A program made the position numbers and the translations under genes. Shown here piece after piece: positions 1 to 8,246 of a stretch of DNA of 42,615 nucleotides. Position 1 is the stretch's first letter; the number at the start of each line of letters is the position of its first letter. The DNA is from Acinetobacter sp. B51(2017) (GTDB taxonomy: Bacteria > Pseudomonadota > Gammaproteobacteria > Pseudomonadales > Moraxellaceae): contig NZ_PJRJ01000023.1 of the NCBI RefSeq assembly GCF_003711395.1, positions 1 through 42,615 of the forward strand, written 5' to 3'. Under the pieces are notes generated by a model. That model did no database searches. It was not told the origin of the DNA and worked only from the letters and a program-made list of their open reading frames with translations.

Positions 1-237
1 CAATTACTGACAAAAAATTTGCTCAAATAAACTTCGAGAAATTCTTACCAATTATCAATGAAAATATATTCGATTGATCAACCAGTAAAAATCCACACAA
101 GTTGTTCTTCATAATCTCTTAATGATTAACTTTATAGCTCGTCGCTAAAAAGTTAAAACACATTAAAACTCAATAATTTAACACTTGATGCTAAATCTAT
201 TTCGCTTTACTGCGTCGGTATGCAGGCCATTATAGGG
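1..237 (-). repeat. Left arm of inverted rRNA-operon leader
   Basis: Positions 1-237 are the exact reverse complement of 42379-42615. With one mismatch (238/42378) the match runs on to about 246, then stops near the -35 element. Read on the minus strand this is the -10 region, transcription start and roughly 220 nt leader of an rRNA operon whose 16S gene would lie left of base 1. The rRNA itself is not in the window. The assignment rests on the consensus promoter, the exact duplication and the divergent layout around oriC. A boxA-like stretch lies at about 152-162. Confidence 0.8.
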
Positions 238-256
238 CGTTTTTTTACCTTGGCAA
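229..256 (-). promoter_or_regulatory. rRNA operon P1-type promoter (left)
   Basis: On the minus strand, -35 TTGCCA (251-256) and -10 TATAAT (229-234) are 16 nt apart, followed by a G/C-rich discriminator GGCCTGC. The spacing is identical to the right-hand copy, but the sequence upstream of the -10 is different. A consensus -10 with a 16-nt spacer and GC-rich discriminator is typical of stringently controlled rRNA promoters. Bases 257-365 are AT-rich with no gene and could hold an UP element. Confidence 0.75.
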
Positions 257-365
257 GCTTTTTACCAAGCAAAAACAATCAAGTGTTTGTTTTTTATACA
301 CCAATAAAAGCACAATACTCTCAAAATAGTGCATAAAATTATAATTTCAAAAGTTTTTTTTAAAA

Positions 366-929
366 TTATTTCGTCTTTGTCTTAATTTGCATCGTAATAA
401 TTTTAACTGGATTTTTTGGCATATCTGGATGTGAACCATAACCTGTAATAGGCAGCTTAACAATTTGATCCACCACTTCCATGCCTTTAATCACCTGTCC
501 AAACACAGCATAACCTGCATTTTCTGTGCTTTTATCTAACAAGCCATTATCTGCCACATTAATAAAAAATTGACTTTTGGCAGAGTTAGGATCGTTAGTA
601 CGCGCCATTGCAACACTACCACGGGTATTTTTAATGCCATTACTGGCCTCATTGATAATTGCTTTCCCCGTTGGTTTTTCTTGCATCTCTGCTGTCATGC
701 CACCACCTTGCAGCATAAAGCCTGGAATAGCACGATGAAAAATCGTCCCATTATAAAATTTCTTTTTCACATAACTTTCAAAGTTTTTTGTCGTGATTGG
801 CGCTTGCTCATTAAAGAGTTCGATTTCAATTTTACCCATTGTGGTTTTCATTTCAATCACACTATTTGCAGCATAACTATTTATACTTGCAACAACCAAT
901 ACACTAGCAGCTAAAGTTTTCTTTAACAT
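366..929 (-). CDS. ppiA: Periplasmic peptidyl-prolyl cis-trans isomerase (cyclophilin)
   Basis: Cyclophilin-type prolyl isomerase of 187 aa that speeds cis-trans isomerisation of X-Pro bonds during folding of exported proteins. Residues 1-20 form a signal peptide (basic start, hydrophobic core, ending SYA-A), so it acts in the periplasm. Cyclophilin hallmarks are present: FHRAIPGFMLQGGG around the catalytic Arg, then NTRGSVAMAR and SQFFINVADN. These match E. coli PpiA almost word for word. It diverges from the gene at 1024, and a weak GGGATTAG ribosome site precedes the ATG. No clear terminator is seen before the rRNA promoter region. Confidence 0.93.
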   Translation of the reverse strand: MLKKTLAASVLVVASINSYAANSVIEMKTTMGKIEIELFNEQAPITTKNFESYVKKKFYNGTIFHRAIPGFMLQGGGMTAEMQEKPTGKAIINEASNGIKNTRGSVAMARTNDPNSAKSQFFINVADNGLLDKSTENAGYAVFGQVIKGMEVVDQIVKLPITGYGSHPDMPKNPVKIITMQIKTKTK

Positions 930-1023
930 TTGTTTACTAATCCCAATCTTTTCTACTTTAATTTCTTGATATTAGTCGTTCACTATAAATAAAACAGTCG
1001 TAATCATCAAAAAGGGAATTGAT

Positions 1024-1716
1024 ATGACACAACGACAACACTTAGCTGAGCTGAAACACTATCCACCTTGGCAATGCCATGGTGAAGCCTATATTTTAAA
1101 TTACTGGGCCAGTCCACAGTTTTTACAGCATGCCAAAGCCTTTAATTTACAGGCTTCTCGTACTGGGCATATGCTGCATGTAGTTTTACTACGTTATCAA
1201 TCTACCCCAATTGGCGTTTATGATGCGTTATTTATTGTCGATCATCCTACACAACAAAGACAGCGTTATTCCTCCATCGTTAAAATTTTAGTTTCTCATC
1301 CAGAATCCATCTTATCTGGACAGACCTTTTGGGGTCTGCCTAAAGAGTTAGCAGAGTTTAATTGGATCCAGACCAATACAGCCATGTATTGCGAAATTAA
1401 GACAGCAGAGCACAGTATGATGATTCAACTAAATCATGCGAAAAATAATGCGAGCTTTTATATTAATAGTCACCAATTGCCCGACAGTATTTTAAACGTA
1501 CAGCAACATTGGCAAGGCCAGCGCTATGTGTTTACACCTCAATTTCGCGGTAAGTTATGTAAATTAAAATCGGTGCAATGGCACAATACCGATGGATTAT
1601 TTCCAAATTTTAATCACGCACGCTATATCCATAGTTTTTATATGCCAGAAGTACAACTGATCTTACCCGAAGCTAAGGTGCAGCAGCTCAAGCATGTTTC
1701 ACGTGAAACACCTTAA
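1024..1716 (+). CDS. Acetoacetate decarboxylase-like domain protein
   Basis: A 230-aa protein of the acetoacetate decarboxylase (ADC) superfamily. It has the opening PPWQCHGEAYIL, the middle GVYDALFIVD and the core SGQTFWGLPKELAEF. Lys107 in the GLPKEL motif aligns with the Schiff-base lysine of ADC. The neighbouring residue is Glu, where true decarboxylases have a second Lys that tunes the pKa, so decarboxylation of acetoacetate should not be assumed. There is no signal peptide. The start has a good GGGAA ribosome site. The last codons contain a perfect parS site (1695-1710), and the stop overlaps the convergent esterase stop by 4 bp. Confidence 0.7.
   Translation: MTQRQHLAELKHYPPWQCHGEAYILNYWASPQFLQHAKAFNLQASRTGHMLHVVLLRYQSTPIGVYDALFIVDHPTQQRQRYSSIVKILVSHPESILSGQTFWGLPKELAEFNWIQTNTAMYCEIKTAEHSMMIQLNHAKNNASFYINSHQLPDSILNVQQHWQGQRYVFTPQFRGKLCKLKSVQWHNTDGLFPNFNHARYIHSFYMPEVQLILPEAKVQQLKHVSRETP
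1695..1710. promoter_or_regulatory. parS: parS centromere site (perfect palindrome)
   Basis: TGTTTCACGTGAAACA is a perfect 16-bp palindrome identical to the consensus chromosomal parS site bound by ParB. It lies within the last codons of the ADC-like gene. parA/parB are not in this window. Two further near-matches occur at 23727 and 31905. Confidence 0.93.
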
Positions 1717-2774
1717 GCATGCGCCCACCAAAACTTTTTAAATTGCTTAGCAATGTCTAAGCAGCATTTTTTTGCCTGTTTGGAAATAGCTGTTAAGTGG
1801 ATAAATCCATGTGCTTGCTCTATATAAGTTTGATATTGGACTTTACAGCCATGAGCAGCCAACTTTTCTGCGTAAAATTCCGCCTCATCACGCAATACAT
1901 CATGCCCTGCTGTCACAATAAAGCTTGCAGCTAAAGATGGATTTGGCTCGGCATACACAGGCGAGATCAGCGGATCATCAAATTCTACATGATGTTGTTC
2001 AGCATACAGTTGTTTCACGCGTTTCACATCAGTTGCAGTTAAGCTTAAACCATAAGCAAAGCGTTGTTGCGAAGGATAGCTATATTGCAAATCAATACAA
2101 GGATAAATCAGTAATTGTGCCTTGACCGCATAAGCTTGTTGAATACTGCGCTGTGCCACGACTGCACAAATATTGCCGCCAGCACTATCACCAGCAATCG
2201 CAATGCGACCTTTATAAATATTTAGTTGACGACGATTTTGATAAACCCATTCTAGTGCTTGCTGACTCGCCTCAATGACCTGCTGTGGATTGGCCTCAGG
2301 TGCTAAAGGATACTGCACACTTAATACTTGCACTTGCATGGTTTTGGCCAGTAAGCGACAAATTTCATCATGCGTGTCTAGACTACCTGCTACAAAACCA
2401 CCTCCATGATAAAACACTAACATAGCTAATTTTTTATTTGGCTGCGGATGATAATGGCGTGCTTTGAGCGTGCCACTGGCTAAGGGCAAACGTAAATCTT
2501 GAATCTGTCGAATCTTAGTTTTATAAGTAGATAACAGCTTTATTTTTTGTTCATAATACTGACGTGTGCGGGATAAATCTTGCGCTAGAAAACCTGCACG
2601 ACCTTGCTTGTGTTGCATTGCCATTAAACATGCTGTTAATGGATCGAGTTGTGGATAGTCATAAGGATAACCCAACAGTTTTACCAAGGCACGTTGGCTA
2701 AATTGCGGCAAATGATCAATCAGCCGCACGGCAGGAACTCGGCTACGCTGCACTATTTGTTTTATTGTTATCAT
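1713..2774 (-). CDS. Alpha/beta hydrolase, HSL-family esterase/lipase
   Basis: A 353-aa carboxylesterase of the hormone-sensitive-lipase family. The oxyanion-hole motif HGGG is at residues 123-126 and the nucleophile elbow GDSAG at 195-199 (Ser197). The likely catalytic acid is Asp292 in HDVLRDEAE and the catalytic His is His322 in QAHGF. There is no signal peptide, so it is probably cytoplasmic. The roughly 100 residues before the oxyanion hole would form the cap. The natural substrate is unknown. It converges on and overlaps the ADC-like gene by 4 bp. Confidence 0.88.
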   Translation of the reverse strand: MITIKQIVQRSRVPAVRLIDHLPQFSQRALVKLLGYPYDYPQLDPLTACLMAMQHKQGRAGFLAQDLSRTRQYYEQKIKLLSTYKTKIRQIQDLRLPLASGTLKARHYHPQPNKKLAMLVFYHGGGFVAGSLDTHDEICRLLAKTMQVQVLSVQYPLAPEANPQQVIEASQQALEWVYQNRRQLNIYKGRIAIAGDSAGGNICAVVAQRSIQQAYAVKAQLLIYPCIDLQYSYPSQQRFAYGLSLTATDVKRVKQLYAEQHHVEFDDPLISPVYAEPNPSLAASFIVTAGHDVLRDEAEFYAEKLAAHGCKVQYQTYIEQAHGFIHLTAISKQAKKCCLDIAKQFKKFWWAHA

Positions 2775-2936
2775 TTATTGTGATTCCTAAATTAAGCTCA
2801 ATATCTTCATAATTTCTACATGATCAAAGTCTTTTGCCACTATATCGTTATATAAGTCATCTAATCTATAACACAGCGCGCTTGATCTATCCGTTATGCT
2901 ATTTATAGTTTAGATTTTGGCATAAGGATCAGCAGC

Positions 2937-3482
2937 ATGGCTAAAAAACTTATATTATTGTCGCTGGCGACCACATTTTTAGCTGTGGGTTGTGTGGCTT
3001 TTCCAGAAGATGGTTATTACGATGGTCGTTATGATCGTAGTTACGACCGCAACTACGACAATCGTTATGACTTGCAACAACGTCAACGCTTAGAGCTAGA
3101 GCGTCGTCGTTTAGCTGAACAAAACCGTAACCGCCAATTACAACTTCAGCGTCAAAAAAATGAATTAGAGCGTCAGCGTTTACAACAACAACGCGAACGT
3201 AGTCAATTGGAACAAAAACGACGTGAACAGCAATTACAGCAACAACGTGATCGTCATCAAAATTTAGACCGTAAACGTCGTGAGCAACTTGAACAGCAAC
3301 GTAAACGTGAACAACAGCTTCAACAACGTCAGCGTGAACAAAATGCGCAAAAACAACGCCAAGAACAGTTAAAAAGAGATCGACAAGCTGATCAGCAAAA
3401 ACGTGCTGCTGAACAACGTCGCAGCAATGAAGAAAAGCGTCAACAAGCCATTAAATATTTTGAACAGCAACGACAGCGCTAA
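2937..3482 (+). CDS. Q/R-rich coiled-coil lipoprotein, unknown function
   Basis: A 181-aa predicted lipoprotein: hydrophobic N terminus with lipobox LAVGC (Cys19). A Tyr/Asp/Arg repeat (YDGRYDRSYDRNYDNRYD) follows at about 28-45, then about 130 residues made almost wholly of Gln, Arg, Glu, Lys and Leu. The latter should form one long, highly charged coiled coil or single helix projecting into the periplasm. I do not recognise a family, and low-complexity similarity to other proteins would be misleading. AAGGATCAGCAGC precedes the ATG. An intrinsic terminator follows directly. Confidence 0.75.
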   Translation: MAKKLILLSLATTFLAVGCVAFPEDGYYDGRYDRSYDRNYDNRYDLQQRQRLELERRRLAEQNRNRQLQLQRQKNELERQRLQQQRERSQLEQKRREQQLQQQRDRHQNLDRKRREQLEQQRKREQQLQQRQREQNAQKQRQEQLKRDRQADQQKRAAEQRRSNEEKRQQAIKYFEQQRQR

Positions 3483-3492
3483 GTCCAAAATC

Positions 3493-3518
3493 AGAAGCGT
3501 CTCAAGCGCTTCTTTTTT
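3493..3518 (+). terminator. Intrinsic terminator after the lipoprotein gene
   Basis: A 7-bp stem AGAAGCG/CGCTTCT with a 7-nt loop, followed by TTTTTT. Confidence 0.8.
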
Positions 3519-3522
3519 GGGC

Positions 3523-3555
3523 AAAAAAAAGACTCATCCAGAGGTTGGATAAGTC
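3523..3555 (-). terminator. Minus-strand intrinsic terminator without an assigned gene
   Basis: Inverted repeat 3531-3540/3546-3555 (10 bp, one mismatch, 5-nt loop). A run of eight A on the plus strand (3523-3530) reads as a T8 tail on the minus strand. No minus-strand gene lies upstream of it, so it may end a small RNA. Confidence 0.55.
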
Positions 3556-3700
3556 CTGAAAAACACATTTCAAAATATCGAAAAGGAAACTACAGCCATA
3601 GAATCTGAATAAATAGTATGCAAAAACCACTCATTTGAGAAATACTTATTTAGTCAAATATTGATCGTTTTTAAATATAAATCCTCCCCCTACAAGTGTT
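3531..3700 (-). ncRNA. Candidate small RNA (minus strand)
   Basis: A perfect -10 hexamer TATAAT reads on the minus strand at 3705-3710, with only a weak -35. About 170 nt further lies the minus-strand terminator (3523-3555). No ORF longer than about 15 codons is present between them. This would give a transcript of about 150-170 nt. The region is AT-rich, so the -10 could be chance; the terminator is the stronger evidence. Confidence 0.3.
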
Positions 3701-3901
3701 CATAATTATAATAAAATATTAAATTTCATAATCTTAAACTAAATTTTTTATCATATAAATGATTTATTCCGTAAGCTTTTAGAGTCAAATCAGCTGATTT
3801 TGCTGATAATTTTAAATATGCTGCTTGTTATTCAAGCCTTAATTCAGCGCATGTTAAAAATCATGCAACACAGATTATTTCTAGATTTAATGGGTTTAAT
3901 G

Positions 3902-3928
3902 CTTGAATTTCCAATCCCCGCCCCGATT
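3902..3928 (+). promoter_or_regulatory. Sigma-32-type heat-shock promoter of grpE
   Basis: CTTGAA (3902-3907), 13 nt, then CCCCGATT (3921-3928) closely matches the RpoH consensus CTTGAAA-N13-CCCCATNT. It lies about 110 bp upstream of grpE. The rest of 3556-3900 holds no supported plus-strand gene. Confidence 0.75.
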
Positions 3929-4041
3929 TCTATTAGCAATCATGAAATTTATCAAACTCATGGCAGTTCAGAGTTAACAGAGTTAGAGCTGATGCCAAAG
4001 GACTGTACATGTTTAAGAACCCATTCAAACGGAGTAAAGCA

Positions 4042-4584
4042 ATGGCGACTGAGCAAAATGAGCAAGCTCAAGACTTAGAGCAAGCGGAACCAACAACAGC
4101 GCAAACTCAAGCCGAAACTGAGCAGGCTGAAGTTACCGTTGAATCTTTACAAGAGCAAATTGCCCAGCTCGAAGGTGACCTAAAGCTAGAAAAAGCACGT
4201 ACTGCGAATGCAGTTTACGAAGCGCAAAAAAGTGTAGAGCGTATTCAACGCGAATCTGACAAACATAAAGAAGCTGTTTTAGAAAAGTTCGCTAAAGAAT
4301 TGCTTGATACAGTGGATAACCTAGAGCGTGCGATTGCTGCTGTTGGTGAAGAAAAAACGCCTTTATCTGAAGGTGTTGAACTTACCCTTAAAGGTCTGCT
4401 GACTACTTTAGAAAAATTTGGTGTTGTCGTTGTAGATACCGCAAATGGCTTTAATGCAGATTTGCATCAGGCTGTGGGTATTGCTCCAGATGCGAAAGCC
4501 AACGAAATTGGCACAGTATTACAAAAAGGCTATAGCCTAAATGGTCGTTTATTACGTCCTGCTATGGTTATGGTTGGTGCTTAA
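4042..4584 (+). CDS. grpE: Nucleotide exchange factor GrpE
   Basis: Releases ADP from DnaK so that substrate can be released. The protein is 180 aa from the ATG at 4042, with GGAG 7 nt upstream. An acidic, Gln-rich N terminus is followed by the long dimerising helix ([23 protein letters not shown]...). The C-terminal beta-wing ends [17 protein letters not shown], the GrpE signature. A second in-frame ATG at 4009, with its own AAAGGA site, would add 11 residues. I prefer 4042 because it matches the Acinetobacter GrpE N terminus ([10 protein letters not shown]). It sits 120 bp upstream of dnaK, each gene having its own heat-shock promoter; dnaJ is not here. Confidence 0.95.
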   Translation: MATEQNEQAQDLEQAEPTTAQTQAETEQAEVTVESLQEQIAQLEGDLKLEKARTANAVYEAQKSVERIQRESDKHKEAVLEKFAKELLDTVDNLERAIAAVGEEKTPLSEGVELTLKGLLTTLEKFGVVVVDTANGFNADLHQAVGIAPDAKANEIGTVLQKGYSLNGRLLRPAMVMVGA

Positions 4585-4628
4585 AAGCAAAAAATTCGAG
4601 AGCTTAGAAAATATTTTCAAAAAATTTA

Positions 4629-4656
4629 CTTGAAAAATCTTCAATGGCTCTCATAT
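4629..4656 (+). promoter_or_regulatory. Sigma-32-type heat-shock promoter of dnaK
   Basis: CTTGAAA (4629-4635), 13 nt, then TCTCATAT (4649-4656): perfect -35 and 5 of 7 defined -10 positions of the RpoH consensus, with the same 13-nt spacing as the grpE promoter. GAGAGC (4598) and GCTCTC (4647) could pair across it. Confidence 0.6.
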
Positions 4657-4704
4657 CGAATAACAAGTGAAACATCACAACAGAATTATTGAGGAAACAC
4701 CCAA

Positions 4705-6645
4705 ATGGCTAAAATCATTGGTATTGACTTAGGTACTACAAACTCTTGCGTAGCAGTACTTGAAGGCGACAACGTTAAAGTAATCGAAAACGCTGAAGGC
4801 GCACGTACAACTCCATCGATTATTGCGTATAAAGATGGCGAGATCCTTGTAGGTCAATCTGCAAAACGTCAAGCAGTAACCAACCCTAAAAACACTTTAT
4901 TCGCGATCAAACGTTTGATCGGTCGTAAGTACCAAGACCAAGCCGTACAAAAAGATATCGGTCTTGTACCATACAAAATCATCAAAGCAGACAATGGCGA
5001 TGCTTGGGTTGATGTAAACGACAAGAAACTTGCTCCACAGCAAATCTCTGCTGAAATCTTGAAAAAGATGAAGAAAACAGCTGAAGATTACTTAGGTGAA
5101 ACAGTAACTGAAGCAGTTATTACTGTTCCTGCTTACTTCAACGATGCACAGCGTCAAGCGACGAAAGATGCAGGTAAAATTGCAGGTTTAGAAGTTAAAC
5201 GTATCATCAACGAACCAACTGCAGCTGCACTTGCGTTCGGTATGGACAAAAAAGAAGGCGACCGTAAAATCGCGGTTTACGACTTAGGTGGTGGTACTTT
5301 TGACGTATCAATCATTGAAATCGCTGACCTTGATGGCGACCAACAAATTGAAGTGTTGTCTACAAACGGTGATACATTCTTAGGTGGTGAAGACTTCGAT
5401 AACGCTTTAATTGAATTCCTTGTTGAAGAATTCAAGAAAGAGCAAAACGTAAACTTGAAACAAGATCCGCTTGCGCTGCAACGTTTAAAAGAAGCTGCTG
5501 AAAAAGCCAAGATCGAACTTTCATCTTCTAACGCAACTGAAATCAACCTACCATACATCACTGCCGATGCAACTGGTCCTAAACACTTAGTGATCAACGT
5601 AACGCGTGCAAAACTTGAAGGTTTAGTTGCTGACTTAGTTGCGCGTACCATTGAGCCATGTAAGATTGCACTTAAAGATGCTGGTCTTTCAACAAGCGAC
5701 ATCTCTGACGTAATTTTAGTTGGTGGTCAATCACGTATGCCACTTGTACAACAAAAAGTACAAGAGTTCTTTGGTCGTGAGCCACGTAAAGACGTGAACC
5801 CAGACGAAGCTGTAGCAATGGGTGCTGCGATTCAAGGTGCGGTACTTTCAGGTGACAAAACTGACGTACTTTTACTTGACGTGACTCCACTTACCCTTGG
5901 TATCGAAACAATGGGCGGCGTGTTAACAGCAATCATCGAGAAAAACACCACGATTCCTGCGAAGAAATCTCAAGTGTTCTCAACTGCTGCTGACAACCAA
6001 CCTGCTGTAGACATTTCTGTTTACCAAGGTGAACGTAAAATGGCTCAGCAAAACAAATTGTTAGGTAACTTCCAATTAGGCGACATCCCACCTGCTCCAC
6101 GCGGTGTGCCACAAATTGAAGTATCTTTCGATATCAACGCTGATGGTATCTTGAAAGTATCTGCAAAAGATAAGAGCACTGGTAAAGAGCAATCAATCCA
6201 GATTAAAGCAAACTCAGGTTTGTCTGATGCTGAAATCGAAGCAATGATCCGTGACGCTGAAGCGAATGCTGAAGAAGATCGTAAATTTGAAGAGCTTGCA
6301 AAAGCACGTAACGAAGCAGATGCTTTAGTTGCTTCTTCTCAAAAAGCAGTAAAAGATCTTGGCGAACAAGTAACAGCTGACGAAAAAACTGCGGTTGAAA
6401 CTGCTGTTTCTGAATTAGAAGCTGCGACTAAAGAAAATGATGTTGAAGAAATTAAAGCGAAAACTGAAGCGCTGCAAAACATCATTATGCCAATCACTCA
6501 ACGTGCTTATGAAGCTGCTCAACAAGCGGGTGGCGCGCAAGGTTTTGACCCTAACGCGTTCCAAGGTGATGCAAGTCAGGCACAAAAAGCAGATGACGGC
6601 GTTGTAGATGCTGAATTCAAAGAAGTAAAAGACGACAAAAAATAA
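4705..6645 (+). CDS. dnaK: Molecular chaperone DnaK (Hsp70)
   Basis: A 646-aa Hsp70, full length. The ATPase domain (about 1-385) opens with [14 protein letters not shown] and contains the second phosphate loop ([14 protein letters not shown]) and the adenosine motif ([13 protein letters not shown]). The linker [15 protein letters not shown] leads into the beta-sandwich peptide-binding domain, then the helical lid and an acidic tail ending [11 protein letters not shown], as in other proteobacterial DnaKs. It works in the cytoplasm with GrpE (upstream) and DnaJ (elsewhere). A GAGGAAA ribosome site precedes the ATG. Confidence 0.99.
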   Translation: MAKIIGIDLGTTNSCVAVLEGDNVKVIENAEGARTTPSIIAYKDGEILVGQSAKRQAVTNPKNTLFAIKRLIGRKYQDQAVQKDIGLVPYKIIKADNGDAWVDVNDKKLAPQQISAEILKKMKKTAEDYLGETVTEAVITVPAYFNDAQRQATKDAGKIAGLEVKRIINEPTAAALAFGMDKKEGDRKIAVYDLGGGTFDVSIIEIADLDGDQQIEVLSTNGDTFLGGEDFDNALIEFLVEEFKKEQNVNLKQDPLALQRLKEAAEKAKIELSSSNATEINLPYITADATGPKHLVINVTRAKLEGLVADLVARTIEPCKIALKDAGLSTSDISDVILVGGQSRMPLVQQKVQEFFGREPRKDVNPDEAVAMGAAIQGAVLSGDKTDVLLLDVTPLTLGIETMGGVLTAIIEKNTTIPAKKSQVFSTAADNQPAVDISVYQGERKMAQQNKLLGNFQLGDIPPAPRGVPQIEVSFDINADGILKVSAKDKSTGKEQSIQIKANSGLSDAEIEAMIRDAEANAEEDRKFEELAKARNEADALVASSQKAVKDLGEQVTADEKTAVETAVSELEAATKENDVEEIKAKTEALQNIIMPITQRAYEAAQQAGGAQGFDPNAFQGDASQAQKADDGVVDAEFKEVKDDKK

Positions 6646-6662
6646 TTTGTCATCTACAAAAG

Positions 6663-6687
6663 ACCGCGCGTAAGCGCGGTTTTTTTA
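6663..6687 (+). terminator. Intrinsic terminator of dnaK
   Basis: Stem ACCGCGC/GCGCGGT, 4-nt loop, then T8. Confidence 0.9.
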
Positions 6688-6787
6688 TAGGCCTAAGCCT
6701 TATTAATTAATATTTGATCACACATAAAGCTATTTTTTCTGCGAAAAATTTGCGCTAAATTAGTTAAAAAATATAAAGATAAAGTTT

Positions 6788-7702
6788 ATGCTGCGTTTTT
6801 TGTTGTTATTGCTGTTGCTTGGATTTGGTTTTTGTCTGCTGTATCAAAACATTCACTATCCGCATCTGAGGCAAAATCCAATCAGTGAAAGGATTTTAGC
6901 GCCTTTTGATCAGCGCATTCGCTATCGTATTGGGGAAATTGATCCACGTTTTGGCATTAGCCCTTCTGAAGTAGAAAAACTGGCAGTAGAAGCGACGCAC
7001 ATTTGGCAACAAGCCGGCGGTAAAGATTACTTTGTGTATGACCCAAAGGCCAAACTCACCATTGATTTAATTTATGATGAAAGGCAGTTAGAAAGTAATT
7101 CTCGTCAACAACAACTCGAGTATATTGAATCTAGACAAGCGCTCTGGCAGCAACGCCATTTACAAGCTGAACAACTCAAGCAGCACATTCAAGCGTTGCA
7201 ACAACAGCTCAGTCAAAAACGCGATGATCTGAATCAAGCGACCCACTTATATAATCAGCAAGTCCAACATTTGAATGCGCGTGGTGGTGCATCTGCCGAA
7301 CAACGTTTTGCCCTACAAGATCAAAAATTACATTTACAGCAACAACAGCAGCGCTTAACGGATCAAATTGCGACGCATAATCAAAAAATTCAGATCCTAA
7401 ATCAGGAAGTCAGCGAATTAAATACCTTAAACGCGGAACTTTCCCAAGAAGTTTCTGGCTTTAATGCGCGCTTTTCTGGTAAAAAATTTGATAAAGGCTT
7501 ATTTAATGGTAGGCAGATTGCGATTTATGAGTTTAGTTCTAAAGATGATTTACGCTTAACTTTGGCACATGAATTTGGTCATGCTTTGGGCTTACCACAT
7601 CATGATGACCCTTATGGTTTAATGCATCCTATTTTACAAAAGCAAGATGCAACAAATTTTCAGTTAAGCCCAGCTGATTTAAAACTTTTACTTAAACAAT
7701 AG
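6788..7702 (+). CDS. Matrixin-like zinc metalloprotease with coiled coil
   Basis: A 304-aa protein with an N-terminal membrane anchor or signal (residues 2-19, nearly all Leu/Phe/Gly). The C-terminal protease motif is HEFGHALGLPH: zinc ligands His261, His265, His271 and catalytic Glu262. A Met-turn follows at Met279 (YGLMHP). This is the metzincin/matrixin arrangement. Between about 100 and 225 is a Gln-rich coiled coil splitting the catalytic fold: the zinc helix comes after it and the start of the fold (HIWQQAGGKDYF) before it. The active site should face the periplasm. The substrate is unknown. It sits alone between the dnaK terminator and an unrelated gene. Confidence 0.8.
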   Translation: MLRFLLLLLLLGFGFCLLYQNIHYPHLRQNPISERILAPFDQRIRYRIGEIDPRFGISPSEVEKLAVEATHIWQQAGGKDYFVYDPKAKLTIDLIYDERQLESNSRQQQLEYIESRQALWQQRHLQAEQLKQHIQALQQQLSQKRDDLNQATHLYNQQVQHLNARGGASAEQRFALQDQKLHLQQQQQRLTDQIATHNQKIQILNQEVSELNTLNAELSQEVSGFNARFSGKKFDKGLFNGRQIAIYEFSSKDDLRLTLAHEFGHALGLPHHDDPYGLMHPILQKQDATNFQLSPADLKLLLKQ

Positions 7703-7831
7703 TTTAAATTGATTTTATAGTGTAAAAATCCCTTACTTTTTATAGGCGTATTTTCTTTAATCTCCAACACATCCAAGTTTTTCATGCTATTGTGAAGCTT
7801 CTATGAGAACAAAACATCTTTGGAGAGGCTT

Positions 7832-8197
7832 GTGAGTTACTACCATATTCTGATTGAAGCAAATGACCATATCAGCACTGTTGAAGAAACTCGCGATATT
7901 GAAATCTTTGATATTGTTGAAATTGGCCCTTACTTACATTCAATTTTATTGCCTTATTTTAATGAGAAAATGATTGAGCTCGAAGAGGATAATATTAACT
8001 TTGAAGATGTTTTGCATTTACAAGTAAAACAAACTTTATTGCCAATTAATGACTTAATTGAAGAAGAACAACGTCAATTACCAAGCGATACAGATATTAC
8101 TATTAGCGCTTATGAAATTTTTAATAACCGTAATTTAAGCCAAGATGTGACCACCATTGTTTTTGATTTGTTAGATGCAGTTAAACTATGTGACTAA
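7832..8197 (+). CDS. Small acidic protein, unknown function
   Basis: A 121-aa acidic soluble protein with no signal peptide or membrane span. I chose the GTG at 7832 because GGAGAGG lies just upstream; an in-frame TTG at 7820 is less likely. It appears to be mixed alpha/beta (VSYYHILIEANDH..., ...TTIVFDLLDAVKLCD). I do not recognise a family. It ends at a bidirectional terminator shared with the convergent transglycosylase gene. Confidence 0.75.
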   Translation: MSYYHILIEANDHISTVEETRDIEIFDIVEIGPYLHSILLPYFNEKMIELEEDNINFEDVLHLQVKQTLLPINDLIEEEQRQLPSDTDITISAYEIFNNRNLSQDVTTIVFDLLDAVKLCD

Positions 8198-8209
8198 TCT
8201 TAAAAATAA

Positions 8210-8238
8210 AAAAGGTCTGTAACTACAGACCTTTTTTT
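8210..8238. terminator. Bidirectional intrinsic terminator
   Basis: AAGGTCTGT (8212-8220), loop AACT, ACAGACCTT (8225-8233), with A-rich and T-rich flanks on both strands. It serves the convergent genes 7832 (+) and 8247 (-). Confidence 0.85.
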
Positions 8239-8246
8239 GTTGCAAT

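Noticed and set aside
3800..4078. 92-residue plus-strand ORF upstream of grpE
   Set aside because: It has no ribosome site, runs across the sigma-32 promoter and overlaps grpE in another frame. Its composition looks like translated AT-rich spacer.
5277..5890. Long minus-strand ORFs inside dnaK (also inside gyrB, mpl and tyrS)
   Set aside because: They are shadows of strongly biased codons in the real genes and have no ribosome sites or recognisable motifs.
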